This document shows, piece after piece, positions 1 through 6,158 of a stretch of 8,301 nucleotides of DNA (position 1 is the stretch's first letter; each line of letters starts with the position of its first letter). The position numbers were made by a program, and so were the translations under genes. Location of the stretch: the NCBI GenBank assembly GCA_012837565.1, contig DUQY01000220.1, forward strand, positions 1-8,301, given 5' to 3'. The DNA comes from Bacteroidales bacterium (GTDB taxonomy: Bacteria; Bacteroidota; Bacteroidia; Bacteroidales; P3). The notes beneath the pieces were generated by a model that made no database searches, was not told the DNA's origin, and saw nothing but the letters and a program-made list of their open reading frames with translations.

Positions 1-122
1 CCCTTGTCTCTTGCCTCACCAATTGCTGCAGATATAGCAGGACGATCTATTGCGATAAGATTTTGCAACTCCTGTTTTAGTTTTTCCAAACCTTCCTCAG
101 AATAATATTTAATTTTTGACAT
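1..122 (-). CDS. greA: Transcription elongation factor GreA, N-terminal 40 codons (runs off the left edge)
   Basis: GreA binds in the secondary channel of RNA polymerase and stimulates cleavage of backtracked transcripts so that stalled complexes can resume. Only the start is present: an ATG at 122-120 opens a frame beginning MSKIKYYSEEGLEKL and reaching IGEARDK at the edge. This matches the first helix of the GreA coiled coil, including the conserved RP-x-I-x(3)-I-x-EARDKG stretch. The partial codon at the edge starts GG, consistent with the expected Gly. The acidic tip residues (Asp41 and Glu44 in E. coli numbering) would lie just outside the window, so catalytic competence cannot be judged. 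No Shine-Dalgarno sequence precedes the start, as is usual in Bacteroidota. It lies behind the terminator of the upstream unit and is probably transcribed separately. GreB or another Gre-like factor is the alternative, but the N-terminal wording fits GreA better. Confidence 0.88.
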   Translation of the reverse strand, partial: MSKIKYYSEEGLEKLKQELQNLIAIDRPAISAAIGEARDK

Positions 123-140
123 AATATATTGTATTACGAA

Positions 141-181
141 TTAAAAAGAATCGAAGACCCTTAATGAAAGGTCTTCGATTC
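141..181 (-). terminator. Intrinsic terminator closing the three-gene unit
   Basis: A perfect 12-bp inverted repeat (GAATCGAAGACC at 148-159, GGTCTTCGATTC at 170-181) encloses a 10-base loop. Read on the minus strand the stem is followed at once by TTTTTAATT, which supplies the U tract. It begins about 23 bases after the stop of the PorV-like gene and is correctly oriented to end transcripts coming from it. On the plus strand the stem is followed by ATTTATTAAATT, a poor T tract, and no plus-strand gene needs termination here, so a one-way minus-strand terminator is the best reading. Confidence 0.83.
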
Positions 182-204
182 ATTTATTAAATTAAGTGTT
201 TATA

Positions 205-1284
205 TTACAACGAAATCACAAGACCTACAGTATGGATTCCTCCTCCAATCTTGGTCAATCTATATGCGTAATCAATTGATAAGTTAACTCCGTTTTTGTC
301 ATTTTTAGATTTTTGTATTGGAGCAACAATTGAAGCCCCAGCAGCAAAACCTGAATAAAGTGTTGTTGCACCTGCATCAACATCGTAAACACTAGTTGTT
401 ATAGCGTCTTCATATGTGTATGAAGAGCGCAGCATAAATATCTTTGCAAAAGAATACTCAAGACCTAATGTGTATTGGTCTTTTGAGAATGCCATTGATG
501 CAAAGTTTAATGCAGTTGTTAATCGGTGTTTGTTTTCAGAAAATAGGAAGTCATAAGATGCTCCAATATTTAAACTTGAAGGGATTTCAAAGCTTTGAGA
601 ACGTTGTTCCAAAGACATTTGACGTCCGTAAAAGTCTGCAACAGTAGACAAACCGTCTCCACTATAACTCATTGCTGGTCCCCAGTTTTTTAGAGTTATA
701 CCGAATTTGATTTCGTAGTTTTCACCTGTTACATATTGGACACCTGCATCAATTGCAACTCCTGTTGCTGTAACGTTATCTATACCTTCATTTACAACCT
801 TAACAGTTGCTCCCCCATATATTGAGGTTGAGAAAGCTCTTGCAAATGAAACTCCAATATTCATATTAGAAATTGAGAAGGTTCCATTATTGAACTCCGG
901 ACTATTTACTCTAGTTCTATCAATAAGTCCAAAACCCATTGAAGTAACTGAAATTCCAAGAACTCCATAGTCTCCAAGACTTTGTCCAATACCAAATGAA
1001 CTAACTCCAACTCCTGAGTTGTCTAACCAATTGTTGTAAGAAAAGTTAGCCTCAGTTCCTGAAATACGTCCTAAACCTGCAACGTTAGAAAAAAGTGCGT
1101 CTATACCTGTACCACAAGCAGTGTTAACACCGCCCCAACCAGCACTTTTAGCCCAAGGGTTTATCAAAAGCGACCCTGCACCAGCAGTCCCTCTTCTGTC
1201 ATCGTTCCCTGCTTTTAGATTCAAGTTGGAGAATAGTAAAACTCCTAACGTGATAAAAGCAAATATTCTATATATATCTTTCAT
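205..1284 (-). CDS. PorV/PorQ-family outer-membrane beta-barrel protein
   Basis: The 359-residue product starts with a Sec signal peptide (basic MKDIYR, hydrophobic core to about residue 20, likely cleavage after LKA at 25). Next comes the family's N-terminal block at 33-72: a GAGSLL segment, a glycine-rich AGWGG turn and a FSNVAGL segment, corresponding to the usual fLkiG...a.GMGgA...WNPAGLa pattern. Later family-like segments are the ATGVAIDAGVQY strand (173-184), the GITLKNWGPAMSY strand (195-207) and FEIPSSLNIGASY (232-244). Alternating glycine/aromatic strands run to the C terminus (VGLVISL), as in FadL-like outer-membrane barrels. In characterised T9SS, PorV takes cargo from the translocon SprA/Sov to the sortase complex and PorQ anchors PorZ; whether this copy does either is inferred. 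The length is near that of known members. The usual NPAGL turn reads NVAGL. It lies 41 bases behind a T9SS cargo gene and is the last gene before the terminator, so it may be a cargo-dedicated paralogue rather than the core PorV. No Shine-Dalgarno sequence is visible. Confidence 0.85.
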   Translation of the reverse strand: MKDIYRIFAFITLGVLLFSNLNLKAGNDDRRGTAGAGSLLINPWAKSAGWGGVNTACGTGIDALFSNVAGLGRISGTEANFSYNNWLDNSGVGVSSFGIGQSLGDYGVLGISVTSMGFGLIDRTRVNSPEFNNGTFSISNMNIGVSFARAFSTSIYGGATVKVVNEGIDNVTATGVAIDAGVQYVTGENYEIKFGITLKNWGPAMSYSGDGLSTVADFYGRQMSLEQRSQSFEIPSSLNIGASYDFLFSENKHRLTTALNFASMAFSKDQYTLGLEYSFAKIFMLRSSYTYEDAITTSVYDVDAGATTLYSGFAAGASIVAPIQKSKNDKNGVNLSIDYAYRLTKIGGGIHTVGLVISL

Positions 1285-1325
1285 ATCTATCTTATTTAAA
1301 ATATTTCAATCTTTGCTGGTTAATA

Positions 1326-4300
1326 TTATTGGAATGAATTTAAGTCAGTTGGACGTAAAGCGCCAAACCATTTAATTATCTTCTCACCAACACCATCAGC
1401 TTTAATATGTATCAAGTACGCACCTCCTGAGATTGGTAATCCTTTATGATTCTTTAAATCCCAATCTATTGATGTTAGTGCTGAACCTGTTCCTGAAACT
1501 AGGCTTCTAGATGGTCCACGTAATTTTCTAATAACAGTTCCATCAACTGAATAGATAGTTACATAGCAATCAGGTGGCAAGTTACAAATCTTAACAAGGT
1601 TTTCAACTTGGTCTCCTTCATATGTTGAAGCTGCAAAATAAGGATTAGGAACAACAGATACTTGATCTAATTCAGATTTAGCTAATTCAAGATTACCAAC
1701 TGTAGTTGCAATATCATTAGTTATTGTAAATTCATACATAGGGTAGTTGTCGTTCTGAGGAGATATAGCACCACCATTAATGTTGGTGATATAATTCTTC
1801 TTATATGGTTGACGTACTCTTAGTGAAACTTTAACATCTGTTGGGATTTCAGCAAAACGATTTTGATCGAATGCTGTTGCAAGTGGCATACCAACCCACA
1901 TTACAGAACCAAATACTTCCATAACTTCTGTTAGATTATCATTTTTGTAATCGTTATATGGACTAGTGTTTGTAAGAGCTAATGATTCTAGCTTTAGCAA
2001 TTTATTATAAGCCCATGTTCCCATATCTTTGTCTCCTTGAGTGTTAAGATCGTTATAAGAAGGTGGATTTACTGTTCTCTTTTCTTTATTAGGCTCAAGT
2101 CCATTAGGTGTAAAGAGTGTATATTGTGAAGCTCCTAATACATATATGTAATGCATTCCTCCAAATACAGGTTCTCCATTAGCTCCAAAAGTAGTTGAAG
2201 TTGGATTCCAAATAAGGTCTCTTCCATTTCCAGGTTTATTCTCACCTAATTGTGAGTTTTCACCAAACATCATATTTAACCTTTGACCAGTTTCAAGATT
2301 GATTGCATAACCAGGGAACCATCCCCATCCTTGAGTTCCATCACCTAATGGCTGGCCACTCTTATCAACAGATGGATATCTTCTGATTTGGAAACGTTTT
2401 GCTTTTCCTTGTGTTTGATTAATATCATCTCCCATTTCAATAACAGGGCATCTTGTCCATTTTGTTTTATCGTTTGTGAAAACAATATCTACTGATGCAA
2501 GATTATTCATATCATTTGAAGCTGTAGAGTAAAGGAAAGCTGGGTCCATTCTATATTTTGTTATAGGAGCAGGCTCTGCAGCTGTTCCAAAATGATAGTA
2601 TGAGAATCCAGGGTGAGGAATTATTTCATTTGAGTAATTAGTGTAAACAGATGTTAGTCTATATGGTGCCCACCAACCATTACCAAATTCCTCATAATCT
2701 TGATTTTTATCAATTTGGAAATTTGTAAAGATAGTGTCATTCTTACCATCAGAAGGGTTCCATACTAATTTACCAACAGCATAATAATAATCCTGAGTTA
2801 AATAAGCTAATATATCTTCTAGAGAAGCATCAGTTAAGGTTGGGAAACTTCTAACTATAGATTCTGATGCAGTTTTTCCACCAGACTTAATCCAGTTAGT
2901 ATTATCACTACCGTCATTGTCAGCAACTCCGAATAACCATGTTTTATTTGGATCCTTAGCAACCACTGATGAGAATAGATCAGTTCCTTCACTTAAATCT
3001 CCACCAAATACTCTTCTTTGTTTAATGTATAAATCATTTCCAATGTATAATGGAGTAACTGTTAGTTGAGGATTAGTAAGTGATATTGATAAACCTAATG
3101 GGAAAATAACTTGCTCGTTGATATCTTTAATTATTCTATCTGATGTTATTGAAAATACATCTTTTGAAACTCCATCAACCTTTAAAGTATATAATGGTAA
3201 TAAAGTATCAGCATTTTGTAATTTCCATTTTCCAAACATTAGGTTGGTTGTTGTATCAGATGGTATAATCTTAATAATAAATTTACCAGGACGAAGTTTG
3301 ATAGGGTCAATTACCTTAATATTTAATGGACCAAAATCTTGTTCATATTTTAAATCTGTAACAAAAGATAAACCTGAAGGTTCTTCATTTGCTTTACCCA
3401 TTATTTTTTCTACTGTTTCTTGCTTGAAATTAAGAACCATTCCTCCGTTACCGTTTCCTTCAATTCTTGTAATCTCAGGACATGTTCCGTAAGTTGATTG
3501 CACTAATGTACCATTTTGTTCTGGAACAAGATTGTGAGGTATTGCAATTGCAGGCGTAATACTTCTTCCAAGTCCAGTTTTTCTACTTGCTAAATAAGTA
3601 ACCTTTTGTCCATCAAACTTTGTTGGATCTGTTGAACTAAATTGTTTGTAGTTATTATGAGCATAAGCAATAGCTACATAATAATACTTCTTATTATTTA
3701 CAATAGTCTTATCGTTAGTGGTAGCAAACTTATCTTCAGTAATCTTAAATGTATGTTGGATTCCTTTATTTAATCCAGCAACCATTACCTTAGGAACTAA
3801 ATCTCCAATATTATCATCTTTGTAATAATTAACAAGCTTAGCAATTGGTTGATTATTTTGAAGTGTATCAAAGTTTCTAATATCACATTGACCTACAAGT
3901 CTAGCCTTGTCCTCATCATATATATCAGATACCGATACTTTATTATCTCTTAACTGGAAGATTTGATATCCTTCAAACTTATAATATTGATCATAGTAGG
4001 TAGTACTTCTAACAGTATCATAAGAATAAGGAACAGGGTTGTTATTTTCGTCAAGACGAGCTCCATGAACAGTATATACATCTTCATATTTAACAGGTAT
4101 TGAAATATCAATTTTGTTAAATGATTCATTTCTGTTATTTGATGCTGGTGAGTCATTAGTTAAGAATAAAATTAATTCTCTATCTAATTCTTTAATTGTT
4201 AAGTCTGGAGCATCTGGTCCTTCTAATAGGTTAAAGCAATTATCAAATAATGCTTGACATTTATCGTCAATTTGTCTTAATAGTGTAACTGATGCATAAG

Positions 4301-6128
4301 GACCTCCTGATGCTGCTTGAGCAAATGGAATACCTACAGTAATATAGTTAATAGCACCTGGCTTAAGTTCGAAAGGTCCTGCTGATTGCATAAAACGTCT
4401 GTCACCTGAAGCGTTGTTTGAAGACTCTTCAGTCCATCCTCTAGTGTCAGTAATGTTAGGAACAACACCTTTTGTTCCCCAATTCCAAATATCAGTTGTT
4501 CCAGGGAACATAAAATCACAAGGAATAGTTCCTGTAGTACCATCACCTCCGAAGGTCATAGTAACTCCTGTTTTCCACATTCCTCTAAGGTAGTTATAAT
4601 AGTCTGTTGCTTTATCTGGCTCACCTTTGGTTGTATGTCCACTATTTTCGTAATAAACAAATCTTCTCATACCAAAACGTTCGTCATCAATAATACCATT
4701 TCCGAAGTTAACTCCGTTTATATTTGCTCCGTTAGTTATTTTATCGTTTACATTATACCAGTAATCAACAAATCTTTCAGCATCTGCAGTTACTTTTAAT
4801 GTATCTAATATTTTATTTCCACTTCCATCAAGAATGAAATCGTTATTATCATCTCTTTTTTGATATTGATCTTCATTTAACCAAGCTGAGTGCGGTCCGT
4901 TTTTAACTAAGTCAATATAAACTTTAGGATTATCTATTCCGTCTGGATCTAAATAAGGTCCTTGGAAGAAGTCAATACCAATTGCAGGAGGGTTTCCTGG
5001 ATATGCTCCAGTTCCTGGACCATCGGTTGCATTTCCATTATAACAATATCCTAAACCTCTCTTAACATCACAACCAACAAAGTCATCATGAGCATAACCT
5101 AAGTCAGGGTCAACCCATTGGCTAAAGTAAGTGTTTTGAAGAGTAAAAGTAGAACGGTTGATAATTTCATAAGAATAGAAAGTCATATTATTGATTTCGT
5201 CATTCATACTAAAAGCAAAAGCTTGTGCACGAATTTCTAAACCAATTGGATTTGCAGATTGTGATTCAGTGTGTGAGTTTCCTTTATCGTTAAATACCCA
5301 CCAAAGAGTTTCGTCTCCTTTAAGTACTTGGTCAACTAAGATTCCTCCATGAACTGGTTGTCCACCTGTTCCTATTGAGTCTTCCATTGTTCTTATTGGA
5401 TTATATTTTTGACCACTTTGTTTTGCAACAACTGGACAAAGATCTCCATTAAAATCATAGTAAGGATAATCTCCCGCTGCATAGTTATAAATACCATCAC
5501 CATCAACGTCCTTAAAAGGAGCTAGATATTTGGTTTGGTTTAACTCAGCATAGTTTTCTGGATGTGCTGGCCAAGTTCTAATTGCCTCGGTTATTAAACT
5601 TTGATCAGTTGGACCTCCAATGATTTGTCCTTGAGCATTTTTTTGACATCCTGCTACGAATGCTTCAACTTCAGCTTTAGTTATACGGAAATGTTTATCC
5701 CATTTTTCACAAACTGATTTGTTAACAGCAGCATTTTTGTCAACTGTTAATGGACCAGGCCAGAAGTCATCTCCATTTTGTCCAAAACGTAATGCAGCTA
5801 CTCTTAATTGTTTATTTTCGTCTTGTCCGCCAATCCATAATGCAGCACAGAACATCGCAGTACTAGTACCATCTTTCGGCACATAATATCTTGCTGTGTT
5901 TCCATCAAACCACATATTACCACCAGTGTTAATACGTGCTCTAACATTATTTATACTTAATTCAGCAGAACCCTGAGCTCTTCTACATCTTTCAACACCA
6001 GCAGTAGCATCTTTGGTAGTCGACGTTGCAGATTTTTTAATCGTACCTTGATATTCTCTTGCAAAAACAGGGCTTTGCAAACTAAGGTAAATTAAAACTA
6101 ACGTTGTTATTTTAAATATTTGTTTCAT
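1326..6128 (-). CDS. Giant secreted protein with T9SS C-terminal sorting domain (1600 residues)
   Basis: The function is unknown. The sequence shows a Sec signal peptide (MKQIFK, hydrophobic core, likely cleavage after VFA at 23). A large N-terminal region (about 45-640) is rich in Trp, Tyr and Gly, with WIGG (98-101), FWPGPL (122-127), a DxDxDG acidic loop at 207-212 and ETLWWVFND (273-281). Around 680-870 is a beta-rich part that looks fibronectin-III-like (FEGYQIFQL near 718; KKYYYVAIAYAHN near 813). About 890-1470 I do not recognise. A sorting domain of about 110 residues begins near VVPNPY (1492-1497). From memory, the N-terminal half resembles long, uncharacterised T9SS-tailed proteins of environmental Bacteroidota; a search is needed to confirm. 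There are 15 cysteines, 10 of them before residue 640, plausible for disulfides after export. No protease, glycosidase or lipase motif was seen. It lies 30 bases behind the receptor and 41 before the PorV-like gene. A surface-displayed binding or structural protein is the inference. The ATG follows GAAAG, with no clear Shine-Dalgarno sequence. Confidence 0.8.
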   Translation of the reverse strand: MKQIFKITTLVLIYLSLQSPVFAREYQGTIKKSATSTTKDATAGVERCRRAQGSAELSINNVRARINTGGNMWFDGNTARYYVPKDGTSTAMFCAALWIGGQDENKQLRVAALRFGQNGDDFWPGPLTVDKNAAVNKSVCEKWDKHFRITKAEVEAFVAGCQKNAQGQIIGGPTDQSLITEAIRTWPAHPENYAELNQTKYLAPFKDVDGDGIYNYAAGDYPYYDFNGDLCPVVAKQSGQKYNPIRTMEDSIGTGGQPVHGGILVDQVLKGDETLWWVFNDKGNSHTESQSANPIGLEIRAQAFAFSMNDEINNMTFYSYEIINRSTFTLQNTYFSQWVDPDLGYAHDDFVGCDVKRGLGYCYNGNATDGPGTGAYPGNPPAIGIDFFQGPYLDPDGIDNPKVYIDLVKNGPHSAWLNEDQYQKRDDNNDFILDGSGNKILDTLKVTADAERFVDYWYNVNDKITNGANINGVNFGNGIIDDERFGMRRFVYYENSGHTTKGEPDKATDYYNYLRGMWKTGVTMTFGGDGTTGTIPCDFMFPGTTDIWNWGTKGVVPNITDTRGWTEESSNNASGDRRFMQSAGPFELKPGAINYITVGIPFAQAASGGPYASVTLLRQIDDKCQALFDNCFNLLEGPDAPDLTIKELDRELILFLTNDSPASNNRNESFNKIDISIPVKYEDVYTVHGARLDENNNPVPYSYDTVRSTTYYDQYYKFEGYQIFQLRDNKVSVSDIYDEDKARLVGQCDIRNFDTLQNNQPIAKLVNYYKDDNIGDLVPKVMVAGLNKGIQHTFKITEDKFATTNDKTIVNNKKYYYVAIAYAHNNYKQFSSTDPTKFDGQKVTYLASRKTGLGRSITPAIAIPHNLVPEQNGTLVQSTYGTCPEITRIEGNGNGGMVLNFKQETVEKIMGKANEEPSGLSFVTDLKYEQDFGPLNIKVIDPIKLRPGKFIIKIIPSDTTTNLMFGKWKLQNADTLLPLYTLKVDGVSKDVFSITSDRIIKDINEQVIFPLGLSISLTNPQLTVTPLYIGNDLYIKQRRVFGGDLSEGTDLFSSVVAKDPNKTWLFGVADNDGSDNTNWIKSGGKTASESIVRSFPTLTDASLEDILAYLTQDYYYAVGKLVWNPSDGKNDTIFTNFQIDKNQDYEEFGNGWWAPYRLTSVYTNYSNEIIPHPGFSYYHFGTAAEPAPITKYRMDPAFLYSTASNDMNNLASVDIVFTNDKTKWTRCPVIEMGDDINQTQGKAKRFQIRRYPSVDKSGQPLGDGTQGWGWFPGYAINLETGQRLNMMFGENSQLGENKPGNGRDLIWNPTSTTFGANGEPVFGGMHYIYVLGASQYTLFTPNGLEPNKEKRTVNPPSYNDLNTQGDKDMGTWAYNKLLKLESLALTNTSPYNDYKNDNLTEVMEVFGSVMWVGMPLATAFDQNRFAEIPTDVKVSLRVRQPYKKNYITNINGGAISPQNDNYPMYEFTITNDIATTVGNLELAKSELDQVSVVPNPYFAASTYEGDQVENLVKICNLPPDCYVTIYSVDGTVIRKLRGPSRSLVSGTGSALTSIDWDLKNHKGLPISGGAYLIHIKADGVGEKIIKWFGALRPTDLNSFQ
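1329..1664 (-). other. T9SS sorting domain (type A-like) within the giant protein
   Basis: Residues about 1489-1600 have the layout of the Por secretion tail: a VVPNPY opening (1492-1497), a strand YVTIYSVDGTVIRKL (1522-1536), SIDWDLKNHKGLPISGGAYL (1553-1571 region) and a closing GEKIIK (1581-1586). In the family this Ig-like fold is recognised by the T9SS machinery, passed to PorV and usually removed by the sortase PorU as the protein is attached to the surface. Unusually, the chain goes on for 14 residues after the K-x-x-K strand (WFGALRPTDLNSFQ), where most type A domains stop within a few residues. Confidence 0.75.
5469..5510 (-). other. Putative calcium-binding acidic loop in the giant protein
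   Basis: Residues 207-220 read DVDGDGIYNYAAGD, a DxDxDG loop with a further Asp 13 residues after the first, similar to EF-hand-like, dockerin and thrombospondin type 3 loops. Calcium binding is inferred from the pattern only. A second acidic stretch (DDNNDFILDGSGN, 426-438) and a third (DPDGIDN, 394-400) lie in the same half of the protein, which fits a secreted protein stabilised by calcium. Confidence 0.5.
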
Positions 6129-6158
6129 CTTTCAATAATTTTCTATCTAATCTATTAA

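Noticed and set aside
148..181. Perfect 12-bp inverted repeat as an operator, attachment site or mobile-element end
   Set aside because: The U tract on the minus strand, the placement just behind a stop codon and the single occurrence fit an intrinsic terminator; no transposase, integrase or matching second copy is present.
1121..1375. Plus-strand open frame of 84 codons spanning the gap between the PorV-like gene and the giant gene
   Set aside because: It mostly overlaps strongly supported minus-strand genes in antisense, has no recognisable protein features, and is readily explained as a chance open frame.
3118..3492. Plus-strand open frame of 124 codons inside the giant gene
   Set aside because: Antisense shadow of the 1600-codon frame, with no domain, no signal and no start context.
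3950..4546. Two short minus-strand frames (68 and 70 codons) inside the giant gene
   Set aside because: They are alternate-frame shadows of a continuous 1600-codon gene; their low-complexity Leu/Ile/Met-rich products are typical of out-of-frame AT-rich DNA.
205..6128. SprB/SprF-type pair (type B sorting tail with PorP/SprF partner)
   Set aside because: The giant protein's tail has the type A-like PNP...GGAY...KIIK layout, and the barrel shows PorV/PorQ-family signatures rather than PorP/SprF ones; only the gene-order analogy is kept.
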